From contig CAMCYC010000014.1 of the NCBI GenBank assembly GCA_945883795.1, forward strand, positions 1 to 48,799: DNA of 48,799 nt, given 5' to 3'. Both the position numbers and the translations under genes were made by a program. Positions 8,268 to 17,576 of this stretch are shown piece by piece. The first letter of the stretch is position 1; every line of letters starts with the position of its first letter. The DNA is from Sulfurimonas crateris. GTDB taxonomy: Bacteria; Campylobacterota; Campylobacteria; Campylobacterales; Sulfurimonadaceae. The notes below the pieces were generated by a model. It saw only the letters and a list, made by a program, of their open reading frames with translations. It was not told the DNA's origin and did not search any database.

Positions 8268-8780
8268 TTATTTTGCAATAAAAGCACTATTAGTATGTTC
8301 TAGTTTAGTATTTATTTCGAATGCTAAATTTTTATAAAGTGTAATTAATGCTTGAGCAGAAAATTCCATATTTGTGTCATCTATACAAAAAGATATTAAA
8401 ACGGCATTTTCACTTGAACAAACTATACTTGCATTTCTCTTTGTTTTAAAAATTGCAGCTGATTCTCCAAAAATAACTCCAGGCACAAGCGTAGCAACTT
8501 TTTTATTATCAATAAACACTGCACAATTCCCTTGAATAATAAAATATATATTTTCAGAAATATCACCTTGCTTTATTATGTAATCTTTAAATTTATATTT
8601 AACAAATTTTACATCATAAATAATTGCTTGCATTTCAAGTGGGTCAATATTTTTAAAAATTGATATTTTGTCTTTCACACTTAAAAGTCTTTTTACACTT
8701 GCACTTTCAGGCTTTTCATTTTCAAGTCTGGTTATATCTAAAAATCTTTCTATCTCTTCTACTGAATAATATTCATTCAT
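8268..8780 (-). CDS. Cyclic nucleotide-binding (cNMP) domain protein, no DNA-binding domain
   Basis: The 170-residue protein contains one Crp-type effector domain at about residues 38-150: FKNIDPLEMQAI, YIIKQGDISENIYFIIQGNCAVF, and the phosphate-binding cassette region GVIFGESAAIFKTKRNASI, in which the usual R-A-A is N-A-S. No helix-turn-helix follows, so it is not a Crp/Fnr transcription factor. It starts at the last base before the stop of the upstream unknown gene, which implies coupled translation and a joint function. The ligand is unknown. Confidence 0.82.
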   Translation of the reverse strand: MNEYYSVEEIERFLDITRLENEKPESASVKRLLSVKDKISIFKNIDPLEMQAIIYDVKFVKYKFKDYIIKQGDISENIYFIIQGNCAVFIDNKKVATLVPGVIFGESAAIFKTKRNASIVCSSENAVLISFCIDDTNMEFSAQALITLYKNLAFEINTKLEHTNSAFIAK

Positions 8781-9488
8781 TTATTTATAAACCCTCAAGC
8801 AATCTTTAAAATATTGATAATCTTTTGAATTAGGAACCATCGTACTTATTCTATGTTTCAAGTAATTTTTTGAGCTAACACCATTATTTATTTTTTTTAT
8901 TTTAAAGTGTCGTTGTATAGGTGCAGATTGAGAAGCATTTTGCCAAAACATCTCATGAAGATAGTAAATTTTAGAATTTAATACTAACAATAAAGAAGAA
9001 ATAACATACTTAGTATCTTCTTGAAATATCTTATTAAAAGTTCCAAAACAAATAGCATTTAAATCTTTATAATACTGTAGTAAAAAGCTTAATTCACTTT
9101 TTTCTTCATTTGAGAGATTATCAGCATTTTTATATTTCAATATCTCTTTTATAAATGTCTTTAAAATATTAGATTCTTTTTTGAACTCTTTTTTAAAAAT
9201 TTCCTCAACATTTTGTAGAACTTTTTTTTGTTTATTATACAAGTCATTCAGATGTTTCACATCATGATGCAGTTTTATTAATGTAGAATCCATAATAGTA
9301 CGGTCTAATTCATAAAAATATTCAATCATCATATTTAAATAATCAAGAATCTTCACATAATTCTCTTTTGGCTGAATTAAATCATTCTTTTCAATAAAAT
9401 TAAAACCATCTTCAAATACATCAGAAACTTCTCGAAAAAAAACATCACCAAAATTATAAACTTCATCTTTAATATCTGCTATATCCAT
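8781..9488 (-). CDS. Helical protein of unknown function, coupled to a cNMP-binding protein
   Basis: I do not recognise this 235-residue protein. It is Lys/Glu-rich and predicted almost fully helical (for example DVKHLNDLYNKQKKVLQNVEE), without signal peptide or membrane segments. Its stop codon abuts the start of the downstream cNMP-binding gene. The pair is bounded by about 120 bp upstream and the DUF188 gene downstream, so they look like a self-contained two-gene unit. Confidence 0.7.
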   Translation of the reverse strand: MDIADIKDEVYNFGDVFFREVSDVFEDGFNFIEKNDLIQPKENYVKILDYLNMMIEYFYELDRTIMDSTLIKLHHDVKHLNDLYNKQKKVLQNVEEIFKKEFKKESNILKTFIKEILKYKNADNLSNEEKSELSFLLQYYKDLNAICFGTFNKIFQEDTKYVISSLLLVLNSKIYYLHEMFWQNASQSAPIQRHFKIKKINNGVSSKNYLKHRISTMVPNSKDYQYFKDCLRVYK

Positions 9489-9610
9489 AAAAAATTATAG
9501 CATAATACACACTAGTATTATAATAATAAAAAAAGCAAAAATCGAATGAATACTTTATTTAGTTCGTATATAAGTCTTCAATCGCTTCCTTATTAGGAAC
9601 AATAGAATAG

Positions 9611-10876
9611 CTATTTTAAAGCCACTTGTATATCACTTGCAATTTTTTTTTCATCTACAAAAAATAAAAGTATTCCACCGATAATAAAAAATATTGATAT
9701 TGAAGCAATTGCAACTCTAGAACTATCACTAAATAACGCAACAACTGCTACAAGTGAAGGTCCTAAAATAGTAGCGAATTTTCCTAAAAAATTGTAAAAA
9801 CCAAAAAATTCAGCGGAGTGTTCATGTGGAATCATTTTTGAATAATAAGAACGGCTTAGTGCTTGAATTCCACCTTGGACTAAAGCTATCATGGTTGCGA
9901 GTATGTAAAATTCATTCACCTCTTTCATGAACACTGCCCATGTGATAATAAAAAGATATGTTCCAATAGCTAAAAAAATCGCTTTTTTAGTGTCCCATAT
10001 TTGTGCAAGTTTAGCAAAAAGAAGTGTGGCTGGAAAGCCTACAAACTGAACTATTAAAAGTGCAAGTATCAGATTGTTTGACTTAAAACCAAGTGCCATA
10101 CCATAATCAACTGCCATAAGGATTATAGTATCAACGCCGTCGATATATAACCAATAAGCTCCCAAAAATAGTAATAAACCCTTAAGTTGCGATACCTTAC
10201 TAAAAGTGGATTTTACTCTTAAATAGCCTTGTTTTATAAGGTCTGTTTGCAACCCTTTTTTATCTTTTTTTTCATCAACAAAAAAGAGCAATGGAAGAGA
10301 AAAAAGTGCCCACCAAATTGCTACACTCACAAAAGATGCTTTGATTGCTGCGGCTTCATGAGCAAAACCAAAAAATGTAAAATCTTGAAGCATCCAGACA
10401 TTTAGACCAAAAAGAATACCTCCTCCCAAATATCCAAGAGCAAAGCCAAGACTTGATACAAAATCAACATTTTTTTCTTCAGATACAAAAGAGAGCATGG
10501 AATCATAAAAAGTATTAGAACCCATAAAACCAATATTTCCCAGCACATAAACAAAAACTGCAAGTTGCCATTGCCCCTCACCAACCAAAGATAAAATGGC
10601 ACTCATTGATATACCAAGATAAGAGAGTAAAAATAAAAATCGCTTTTTGATAGAACCAGTGTCGGCAATTGCTCCCAAAAGCGGGGCAAAAAGTACAATA
10701 ATAAAACTCGATATCGAGTTCGCAAAACCAAGATGTGCAGTACTCACTGTGACATCTGCATCTGCACTAAAATATGCCTTAAAAAAGAGAGGAAAAAAAC
10801 CTGCCATGACAGTAGTAGCATAAGCAGAATTCGCCCAATCATACAATGCCCACGAGTAGATACTTTTTTTATTCAT
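9611..10876 (-). CDS. MFS transporter, Atg22-like / UMF1 family
   Basis: A 12-helix integral membrane transporter of 421 residues. The N-terminus SIYSWALYDWANSAYATTVM is the hallmark of the Atg22/UMF1 family, followed by the loop 2-3 signature ADTGSIKKRF. Yeast Atg22 exports amino acids from the vacuole; bacterial members have no assigned substrate. Hydrophobic segments are regularly spaced along the whole length, including QGGIQALSRSYYSKMIP near the cytosolic loop of the second half. Its start lies 20 bp from the relic of a glycerophosphodiesterase gene on the other strand. Confidence 0.88.
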   Translation of the reverse strand: MNKKSIYSWALYDWANSAYATTVMAGFFPLFFKAYFSADADVTVSTAHLGFANSISSFIIVLFAPLLGAIADTGSIKKRFLFLLSYLGISMSAILSLVGEGQWQLAVFVYVLGNIGFMGSNTFYDSMLSFVSEEKNVDFVSSLGFALGYLGGGILFGLNVWMLQDFTFFGFAHEAAAIKASFVSVAIWWALFSLPLLFFVDEKKDKKGLQTDLIKQGYLRVKSTFSKVSQLKGLLLFLGAYWLYIDGVDTIILMAVDYGMALGFKSNNLILALLIVQFVGFPATLLFAKLAQIWDTKKAIFLAIGTYLFIITWAVFMKEVNEFYILATMIALVQGGIQALSRSYYSKMIPHEHSAEFFGFYNFLGKFATILGPSLVAVVALFSDSSRVAIASISIFFIIGGILLFFVDEKKIASDIQVALK

Positions 10877-10896
10877 AAGATATGATACAATAATTT

Positions 10897-11026
10897 ATGA
10901 ATTTTTCAGAACTCTTGAATCATATTGGTGCTCATCGGGGTGCTCGCTCGATTGTTCCTGAAAATACTTCGTGCAAAAGAGCTTTTTAAAATGGGTGTTA
11001 ACGCAATATTTACAGATTTTTTATAG
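10897..11026 (+). pseudogene. Relic of a glycerophosphodiester phosphodiesterase gene (GDPD N-terminus)
   Basis: From an ATG at 10897 the frame reads MNFSELLNHIGAHRGARS, then IVPENT, and stops after AF at 10989. HIGAHRGARSxxPENT is the N-terminal catalytic signature of GDPD enzymes (His, Arg and Glu of the active site). In the frame one base later, KMGVNAIFTDF continues with the expected 'x-x-G-a-d-x-i-E-x-D' pattern and ends at TAG 11024-11026. Removing one T from the T5 run at 10983-10987 would join the two. Nothing of the remaining 200 or so residues is present, so the gene is dead. Confidence 0.6.
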
Positions 11027-11217
11027 AAACAAAATTTAGTAATTGATTCCTAATATTACAAACATCAACTTTGTTGATTAATCAGCTATATGTTATCATT
11101 GAAGTTATCAAAAAATTGATAAGTAGTTCAAAAAAATATGACAAAATGAAATATTTTTAACAGAGCATTTTAAATTGCCATATCATTAAGTTTAAATTTA
11201 ATACAAGTGAGCTCACG
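11027..11217. promoter_or_regulatory. recA upstream region with several dyads
   Basis: AT-rich, no gene. It holds a perfect hairpin ATCAAC-TTT-GTTGAT (11064-11078), the palindrome GATTAATC (11076-11083), two GTTATCA direct repeats 12 bp apart (11092 and 11104), the dyad TTATCA-N6-TGATAA (11105-11122) and the palindrome GTGAGCTCAC (11207-11216) immediately before the recA start. A -10-like TATGACAAAAT lies at about 11138-11148. No LexA-type box was recognised. Confidence 0.45.
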
Positions 11218-12255
11218 ATGGATGCAAATAAACAAAAATCATTAGACCTAGCCATGAAACAAATTGATAAAGCGTTTGGTAAGGGTGCTTTAATGCGATT
11301 GGGTGATAAAGAGATTACACCTATTAAGTCAATTAGTACAGGTTCTCTTGGTCTTGATTTAGCATTGGGTATTGGTGGCGTTCCTCAAGGAAGAGTTGTT
11401 GAGATTTATGGACCTGAAAGTTCAGGAAAAACAACATTAGCACTTCAGATAACAGCAGAATGTCAAAAAGCGGGTGGTGTTTGTGCTTTTATAGATGCAG
11501 AACATGCGCTTGATGTAATCTATGCAAGAAATTTAGGTGTAGATATTGATAATTTACTTGTTTCTCAACCTGATTATGGTGAACAAGCACTTGATATTGT
11601 TGAAACAATTGCAAGAAGTGGAGCAATTGATTTAATTGTAATCGATTCAGTAGCAGCACTTACTCCAAAGTCTGAAATTGAGGGAGAGATGTCTGACCAA
11701 AATGTGGGCGTTCAAGCAAGACTTATGTCAAAAGCACTTCGTAAACTTACGGGTGTTTTGAGTAAAATGAACTGTACAGTTATTTTTATCAATCAAATCC
11801 GTATGAAAATAGGAATGATGGGTTACGGTTCACCTGAGACTACAACGGGTGGAAATGCTCTTAAATTCTACGCTTCTGTAAGAATAGATGTAAGACGAAT
11901 AGCATCACTCAAGCAAGGTGAAAACAGTATTGGTAACCGTGTGAAAGCAAAAGTAATTAAAAACAAAGTGGCACCGCCATTTCGTCAAGCAGAATTTGAT
12001 ATAATGTTCGGTGAGGGTATCTCCAAAGAAGGTGAATTGGTTGATTATGGTGTGAAATTAGACATCATAGATAAAGCTGGTGCATGGTTTTCTTATGAAG
12101 ATATTAAACTTGGGCAAGGCCGTGAAAATGTCAAAGCTAAGTTTAAAGAAGACCCTAAACTGGCTCTTGAGATAGAAGAAAAAATCAAAGCGGCTATGGG
12201 TATAAGTGGTCTTATGGTTATGGATACTTTAGAAATTGATGAGGTGGAAGAATGA
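11218..12255 (+). CDS. recA: Recombinase RecA
   Basis: Forms filaments on single-stranded DNA for homologous recombination and repair. At 345 residues it is standard length. Visible are the Walker A motif GPESSGKTT (about residue 65), the Walker B strand [10 protein letters not shown], loop L1 ([14 protein letters not shown]), loop L2 ([21 protein letters not shown]) and the acidic C-terminus. It overlaps the enolase start by 4 bp (ATGA), so translation is coupled; recA-eno linkage is typical of Campylobacterota. The start is preceded by a GTGAGCTCAC palindrome in place of a strong ribosome binding site. Confidence 0.98.
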   Translation: MDANKQKSLDLAMKQIDKAFGKGALMRLGDKEITPIKSISTGSLGLDLALGIGGVPQGRVVEIYGPESSGKTTLALQITAECQKAGGVCAFIDAEHALDVIYARNLGVDIDNLLVSQPDYGEQALDIVETIARSGAIDLIVIDSVAALTPKSEIEGEMSDQNVGVQARLMSKALRKLTGVLSKMNCTVIFINQIRMKIGMMGYGSPETTTGGNALKFYASVRIDVRRIASLKQGENSIGNRVKAKVIKNKVAPPFRQAEFDIMFGEGISKEGELVDYGVKLDIIDKAGAWFSYEDIKLGQGRENVKAKFKEDPKLALEIEEKIKAAMGISGLMVMDTLEIDEVEE

Positions 12256-13517
12256 TATTTATAGATAGTATTAGCGCAATCGAAGTTATGGATTCTCGTG
12301 GGAATCCTACAGTTAAAACGACAGTAGAGTTGAGTGATGGCACTCTAGAGAGTGCAATAGTGCCTTCAGGTGCGAGTACTGGAAAAAGAGAAGCATTAGA
12401 ACTTCGAGATGGTGGCAGTAGATATATGGGTAAAGGTGTTCTTCAAGCAGTTGAAAATGTCAATACTCAAATTTCTGATGTTCTTTTGGGACTTTCACCT
12501 TTTAATCAAGCTGTAATTGATGCTGAAATGAAAAAACTTGATGGGACAAATAATTATGGTAATTTAGGGGCGAATGCAGTTCTTGGAGTATCTATGGCTG
12601 TAGCTCGTGCTGCTGCAAAGAGTTTAGGAATTCCACTTTATCGTTATTTGGGTGGTGCAAACGCTATGGTTATACCAACACCTATGTTAAATATCATCAA
12701 TGGTGGTTCTCATGCTGATAATTCAGTGGATTTTCAAGAGTACATGATTATGCCTATTGGTTTTGATGATTTTAAAGAAAGCCTAAGAGCATCTTCTGAA
12801 GTTTATCACCACTTAAAAGCTATTTTAAAAGCAAAAAAACACAATACAGCACTTGGTGACGAGGGTGGATTTGCACCAGATTTAAGTTCAAACGAAGAAC
12901 CTATACAAATTCTTTTAGAAGCAATTAGTGCCGCTGGATACAAAGCTGGTGAGCAAATGGGAATTGCTATGGATGTTGCTGCAAGTGAGCTTGTTGTTGA
13001 GGGTGGATACAGACTTGATTCTGAAAATAGAACAGTAACTTCTGCAGAATTAGTTGATTATTATGTTGATTTATGTTCTAAATACCCTATTGTTTCTATC
13101 GAAGATGGTTTAAGTGAAGATGATTGGGCTGGCTGGAAACTTTTAACTGAAAAATTAGGTAATCAAGTACAACTTGTAGGTGATGACCTTTTTGTTACAA
13201 ATGCTACTATTTTAAGTGAAGGTATTGCAAAATCAATTGCAAACTCTATTTTGATTAAACCAAATCAAATTGGCTCTGTAAGTGAAACTATGCAAACGGT
13301 AAGACTTGCTCAAAGAAATGGTTATACATGTGTTATGAGTCACCGCTCTGGAGAGAGTGAAGATGCTTTTATTGCTGATTTTGCTGTAGCACTTAACTGT
13401 GGTCAAATTAAAACAGGTTCAACTGCCAGAGGTGAGAGAACTGCTAAATATAACCGTCTTTTAGAGATAGAAAATGAAGTCGTTTATGGTGAATATTTAG
13501 GTGCCACTCTTTTTTAA
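12252..13517 (+). CDS. eno: Enolase
   Basis: Converts 2-phosphoglycerate to phosphoenolpyruvate in glycolysis and gluconeogenesis. The 421 residues show the enolase hallmarks: [10 protein letters not shown], the mobile loop [15 protein letters not shown], metal ligands in [18 protein letters not shown] and VGDDLFVTN, the catalytic Lys in [11 protein letters not shown], and SHRSGESED followed by [15 protein letters not shown]. It is translationally coupled to recA and followed after 17 bp by the divisome gene. Confidence 0.98.
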   Translation: MIFIDSISAIEVMDSRGNPTVKTTVELSDGTLESAIVPSGASTGKREALELRDGGSRYMGKGVLQAVENVNTQISDVLLGLSPFNQAVIDAEMKKLDGTNNYGNLGANAVLGVSMAVARAAAKSLGIPLYRYLGGANAMVIPTPMLNIINGGSHADNSVDFQEYMIMPIGFDDFKESLRASSEVYHHLKAILKAKKHNTALGDEGGFAPDLSSNEEPIQILLEAISAAGYKAGEQMGIAMDVAASELVVEGGYRLDSENRTVTSAELVDYYVDLCSKYPIVSIEDGLSEDDWAGWKLLTEKLGNQVQLVGDDLFVTNATILSEGIAKSIANSILIKPNQIGSVSETMQTVRLAQRNGYTCVMSHRSGESEDAFIADFAVALNCGQIKTGSTARGERTAKYNRLLEIENEVVYGEYLGATLF

Positions 13518-13534
13518 TTGAGAGAAAACTCTAA

Positions 13535-13813
13535 ATGAATAAAGAAGACCTTTATGAAGATATAGATAATACACAAGGTATTTTACAAAGATACCTTGGA
13601 TTATCTGTTGCAAAGTTCTTCCTCCTTCTTTCCATTGTTGCTGTGATAGGTATCTATTTAGGCGTACTCTTTTATGGAACTAATTCAATTGAGATTCTCT
13701 TCGGTCTTGAAGAGTATCAAGATTACCTTCAAACCGAAATTCATCAACTCAAAGACGAAAACTCAGAACTTCAAAGAAAATATTTCGAACTAAAAGAAAT
13801 TTCTGCACAATAA
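13535..13813 (+). CDS. FtsB/DivIC-type septum formation initiator-like protein
   Basis: A 92-residue bitopic membrane protein: a cytoplasmic N-terminus of about 24 residues, one transmembrane helix (VAKFFLLLSIVAVIGIYLGV), then a periplasmic coiled coil (YLQTEIHQLKDENSELQRKY) beginning after FGLEEY. This layout is that of FtsB/FtsL/DivIC, which bridge cytoplasmic division proteins and septal wall synthases. The eno-to-ftsB order is also found in many Proteobacteria, which supports the call. Sequence alone does not separate FtsB from FtsL. Confidence 0.75.
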   Translation: MNKEDLYEDIDNTQGILQRYLGLSVAKFFLLLSIVAVIGIYLGVLFYGTNSIEILFGLEEYQDYLQTEIHQLKDENSELQRKYFELKEISAQ

Positions 13814-13847
13814 TGCTATAATCATAAATTATAAATGAGGGGTAATT

Positions 13848-14477
13848 TTGATTCAGACACTATTTATAACGCTTTTATTATTAGTAAATTTATATGCGAG
13901 GGAAAACCCATTTTTTCCATCTGATGCAAAAAAAGAGATACCGATAACTTCGAATGAAGATATGAGTGTTCCACCTCTTAAAAGAGTAGCTATTACACTT
14001 CCTTCACAAGCGAGAATAATTCAAAAAGTAACAATAGAATATAAAACTCTATCAGGTTTTGTAGAAAATAAAAGTATAGATTTAGAACACTCTATTGATT
14101 GGCACTTACCAATTTTCGTATCTCAAAGCTACACAGAAAATGTAGAGACACCAAAAGTAGTTGTAGAAAAAACAACATTTGAACAAATTGCTTCTATTGA
14201 ATATGTAACTTTGTATGCTTCTGGCAAAGAGTTAAAAGTTGTTACAACAGATAAGATGTTAAGAAACTTTTTAATGGTTCAACCGCATAGAATTGTTCTT
14301 GATTTTGATAGAGATACAACGCTCAAAATGTATATAAAAGAGAATCCAAAACAAATTTTTAATAAAATCAGAGTTGGCAATCATAACAAATATTACAGAA
14401 TTGTAATTGAGCTTGATGGACTTTATACTTATAAAATGCAAACTATTGCAGATGGTTATCTCTTTAAATTACGATAA
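13848..14477 (+). CDS. AMIN domain-containing periplasmic protein
   Basis: The protein (209 residues) starts at a TTG preceded by GAGGGG. A signal peptide (IQTLFITLLLLVNLYA) targets it to the periplasm. Residues about 120-209 form an AMIN domain (VTLYASGKELKVVT, HRIVLDFDRDT, RVGNHNKYYRIVIEL), a module found in cell-wall amidases and secretins that binds peptidoglycan or polar structures. It follows the FtsB-like gene by 34 bp, so a role in wall remodelling at division is a reasonable inference. Its last codons overlap the convergent histidine kinase gene by 9 bp. Confidence 0.8.
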   Translation: MIQTLFITLLLLVNLYARENPFFPSDAKKEIPITSNEDMSVPPLKRVAITLPSQARIIQKVTIEYKTLSGFVENKSIDLEHSIDWHLPIFVSQSYTENVETPKVVVEKTTFEQIASIEYVTLYASGKELKVVTTDKMLRNFLMVQPHRIVLDFDRDTTLKMYIKENPKQIFNKIRVGNHNKYYRIVIELDGLYTYKMQTIADGYLFKLR

Positions 14478-15629
14478 AAGCATTTTTTTCGGAAAAATAT
14501 AGGTAAATCTACTTCCTTTTTTAAGTTGTGATTGAATCTCTAATTGTATATCATACTCCTCAATAATTGAACTTACAATATTAAGCCCTATTCCAAAACC
14601 ACCTTGAAGTGTGTCTTCTCTGTGATATCTTTTAAAAATATTTTTTATATTTTCAATCCCAACCCCTTTGTCCTCAAAACGGATAAAGTATCTTTCCTCT
14701 TCAAAAGCTACAGAAACACAAATACTCTTGCCTTCATAAGAATATTTTATTGCATTCGAAATATTATTATCTACTATCCGTCTGAGTTGTTTTTCGTTCA
14801 TGAATATAAAAATATTTTGCTCAATTTCACTCTGTATTTCGATATTTTTCATAAAAGCCACTTCTGTAAAATATTCAACTCGCTCCTCTACGAATCGGCT
14901 CAAATTCAACCTCTCTCGTGAATATTCAAGTTTGTCATGTTTGATAAGATAATCCATATCGTTATAAATATTGGACAAAACTTTGGAAGCCGCTTTGACC
15001 CTTTGCATATATTTATTTTGAGGATTTTTACGGTTGTACAAATCAATATTCACATTGATAATAGCAAGCGGTGTGTTTATCTCATGAATAGAATCTTTAA
15101 TAAAATTATCTAATTGTTGATTCATCTTTTTAAAAGGAACAACGAAACGGTTTAAAAAAAAGAGATTAAAAAAGAATAAAAATAAAACAACTGAAAATAA
15201 AATTAGCATCACTTTTTCATACACAATGGCAAAAGAGATTTTATTTTTTACAATCAAATAATCTGCTTGAAAATATCTTTCTTTGGGAAGTTGTAAAATA
15301 TAAAAAGCATCTTCTTCTTCAAGATAATATCCCTCTTTCGAATTTGTTACACTCTCTTGAATCAAAGAAAAAATGGGTTTAAAATTTTTATCATAAAGAC
15401 CTGATTCAAAAGTTTTAAACCTTGGATACTCAAAATATTCCTCACTTTGCTGAAAATTTTGCATCGACTTTATAATAAGGAGAGATTTTTGCTTCAAAAA
15501 AAGTTCATTTTGAATTGAGTGAATATTTTTCATATAAATAAAATAAAAAAACAAAGGCATAAGTAATATTGCAGATATGATAGTTGTATAAAATAGAGCA
15601 TTTTGAAGTGCATATTTTTTATCGTTCAA
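14469..15629 (-). CDS. Membrane sensor histidine kinase
   Basis: Two membrane helices (about residues 7-30 and 145-170 of the full frame) flank a periplasmic sensor of roughly 110 residues. The kinase core has the H box DSIHEINTPLAI, N box RIVDNNISNAIKY, G1 box FEDKGVGIE and G2 box GGFGIGLNIV. I place the start at the TTG at 15629, which overlaps the end of the response regulator gene; an ATG in frame at 15668 would extend the overlap to 50 bp. It is the third gene of a coupled sensor operon and probably phosphorylates the regulator encoded just upstream. Confidence 0.88.
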   Translation of the reverse strand: MNDKKYALQNALFYTTIISAILLMPLFFYFIYMKNIHSIQNELFLKQKSLLIIKSMQNFQQSEEYFEYPRFKTFESGLYDKNFKPIFSLIQESVTNSKEGYYLEEEDAFYILQLPKERYFQADYLIVKNKISFAIVYEKVMLILFSVVLFLFFFNLFFLNRFVVPFKKMNQQLDNFIKDSIHEINTPLAIINVNIDLYNRKNPQNKYMQRVKAASKVLSNIYNDMDYLIKHDKLEYSRERLNLSRFVEERVEYFTEVAFMKNIEIQSEIEQNIFIFMNEKQLRRIVDNNISNAIKYSYEGKSICVSVAFEEERYFIRFEDKGVGIENIKNIFKRYHREDTLQGGFGIGLNIVSSIIEEYDIQLEIQSQLKKGSRFTYIFPKKMLLS

Positions 15630-16272
15630 TAATATAGCCCAAACCTCTTCTGTTTTGGATAATTCCATTTGGGAGTTTTTGACGCAGATTTTTAAGTTGC
15701 ACTCGAATAGTGGCAGGTTCTACATACTCTCCCCAAATTTTATCTTGAATCAGCTCAACAGAAACAACAAAATTTCTATGTTTTATAAGTAACTCTAAAA
15801 TATCTTTTTCTGTTTTTCTGAGTAAAACTTCCTCTTCATTCACTGTTAGTTTTGCTTTACTTACATGATACTTTGCAAATTGCCCCAAATCAATGAGTTC
15901 ATTATCGTAAGAATAAAAGCTCTTAATTACTTGGTTGAGTCGTATCTCTAACTCCTCCAAATCAAATGGTTTTCGTATATAATCACAACACCCAGTTTCA
16001 TACCCTTTTTTCATATTTTGCATGTCCGTCATAGCAGTTAAAAAAATAGCAGGAGTTTGTATCCCTTCTAATCTTATGGTTTTTAAAAGCTCAAATCCAG
16101 ATAAAGTGGGTACATTTACATCTAAAAGCAAGACATCAAAAGAGGTATCAAAAATTGCATCCAAAGCCTGTTCTCCATCCATAAAACAGACAACCTGATA
16201 TCCAATATCTTCCAAAAACTCCTCAATACTAATTCGTAAAGAATATTCATCTTCAAGTAACAATATTTTCAT
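15619..16272 (-). CDS. OmpR-family response regulator
   Basis: The 217-residue protein has a receiver domain (acidic pair in LLLEDEYSLR, phosphoacceptor Asp in VLLLDVNVPTLSGFE, Thr in LTAMTD, Lys in IRKPFD) and a winged-helix C-terminal domain (RKTEKDILELLIKHRN, IRVQLKNLRQKL). Its start overlaps the sensor gene upstream by 4 bp and its end overlaps the kinase gene, so all three are translated together. Targets are unknown. Confidence 0.93.
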   Translation of the reverse strand: MKILLLEDEYSLRISIEEFLEDIGYQVVCFMDGEQALDAIFDTSFDVLLLDVNVPTLSGFELLKTIRLEGIQTPAIFLTAMTDMQNMKKGYETGCCDYIRKPFDLEELEIRLNQVIKSFYSYDNELIDLGQFAKYHVSKAKLTVNEEEVLLRKTEKDILELLIKHRNFVVSVELIQDKIWGEYVEPATIRVQLKNLRQKLPNGIIQNRRGLGYIIER

Positions 16273-17357
16273 TTTATCTTTCCATTAACTTTTTTGATGC
16301 TTTTATTTTCAAGTATCATTTGTATCAATTCATCTTTAGAATAATTATCCAATTTTTTATAAGCTTCTTGTAAGAATTCTACTTTGTCTTCTTGGTCTAT
16401 CACATCTTTTAAATCTAACAACTCTTCAAGGCTACTTTTTTCATATTCATTATGAAACTGTTGTTTTTCAACTGAATACAAATCTTGTTTTTTTACATTA
16501 ATCAAAAAAGATATATCATCTTCAGAAGCACGAAAATACTCCAAATACTTTTCAGGTAAAACAAATACGAAAGCACCTATCACTTCGCCTGTTCCATTAT
16601 GCATCGTTTCAAAAAAGATTTTTCTATGTTGGGCTGATAAGATTCTATTCATTTGCAACTCTTTGAAATCTATATTCTCAAGCACTTTTATATGCCCTGT
16701 ATTATAGTTTCTATTGGCAACAATATAGTTTTTGATAGTTACATTCTCTTGCATAAAAACAGCGGTGTTATAGTATTTATCATCCATGAGAACATACAAA
16801 TCTATCCCTATTTCACGAAAATATTCAGTAATATTTTCAAAAAAATCTATCACCTCAATAAAACCAAGTAATACATTATTTTTATAAATCGGAACGGTTG
16901 CTTTTATCCCCAATCGTCTGCCAACTTCTATTGATGTGCGAGGTTTTTTCTCTGCTTTTATGAGATTGAGGTCTGTTCGATAATCTTCCAAAGGCATACC
17001 AGTATAAACATTATCCCAACTTCGTGTAAAAACATGCAAATCACTTGTAATTATTTGAGTTCTGATTGTTTTGCCCACATTTTGCTCTAAGCTTTTCATG
17101 ATGTCAAAAAGGATTTTATACCCCAAATCCTCATCATCATTCTCCAAAGCATTCACTAATGCTTCATTCTTGGATAAAACAAGAGCGATTTCCAAAGAAT
17201 TCATCTGCTCGTTTTTTAGTTTTTTTGCCAAAGAGAGTGTACATTGGTCTAAAACATCTTCAAGCTTTTGCTCTTTAACTTCAAATTTAAGATAAAATAA
17301 AATTACTCCAATGATAATAAGGATAAGAGCAAAGATAGCACTTAGGTTTTTAAGCAC
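16269..17357 (-). CDS. Cache-type membrane sensor protein without output kinase
   Basis: The 362 residues begin with a membrane helix (LSAIFALILIIIGVILFYL) followed by a large extracytoplasmic domain resembling double-Cache/4-helix sensor modules: SLEQNVGKTIRTQIITSDL, FTRSWDNVYTGMPLEDYR, EVGRRLGIKATVPIYKNN and GFIEVIDFFENI are typical of this group. A second membrane helix, HAMP and kinase or methyl-accepting output are not seen. It starts at a GTG directly after the TAG of the YwbE-like gene and overlaps the response regulator, so it probably gives ligand input to the adjacent two-component pair. Confidence 0.7.
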   Translation of the reverse strand: MLKNLSAIFALILIIIGVILFYLKFEVKEQKLEDVLDQCTLSLAKKLKNEQMNSLEIALVLSKNEALVNALENDDEDLGYKILFDIMKSLEQNVGKTIRTQIITSDLHVFTRSWDNVYTGMPLEDYRTDLNLIKAEKKPRTSIEVGRRLGIKATVPIYKNNVLLGFIEVIDFFENITEYFREIGIDLYVLMDDKYYNTAVFMQENVTIKNYIVANRNYNTGHIKVLENIDFKELQMNRILSAQHRKIFFETMHNGTGEVIGAFVFVLPEKYLEYFRASEDDISFLINVKKQDLYSVEKQQFHNEYEKSSLEELLDLKDVIDQEDKVEFLQEAYKKLDNYSKDELIQMILENKSIKKVNGKIK

Positions 17358-17576
17358 CTAATATATCTTTTTCACACGCCCAATCTCACCACTCATCAAA
17401 CGCACTTTTATTCCATGAGGATGTGTTGAAGATTTTGTGAGAATATCTCGTACAATTCCATCTGTTAAAAGCCCACTTTGTTGGTCTTGTTTTAAGACAA
17501 TTGCAACACTTATGCCAAACTTAATATTTTTTCGTTGCGTACCATCTAACATGATTATTTTTCCTTGTTTTAACAT
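17358..17576 (-). CDS. YwbE-like protein (DUF2196)
   Basis: The 72-residue protein matches the YwbE family: G-x-x-V-x-I-V-x-K-x-D-Q-x-S-G pattern (GISVAIVLKQDQQSGLLTDG), then GIVRDILT, SSTHPHGIKVRL and GEIGRVKKI. The function is unknown. I use the ATG at 17576; a TTG two codons earlier is also possible. The stop codon TAG is immediately followed by the GTG start of the sensor gene, which places this gene at the head of a sensory operon, an unusual context. Confidence 0.82.
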   Translation of the reverse strand: MLKQGKIIMLDGTQRKNIKFGISVAIVLKQDQQSGLLTDGIVRDILTKSSTHPHGIKVRLMSGEIGRVKKIY

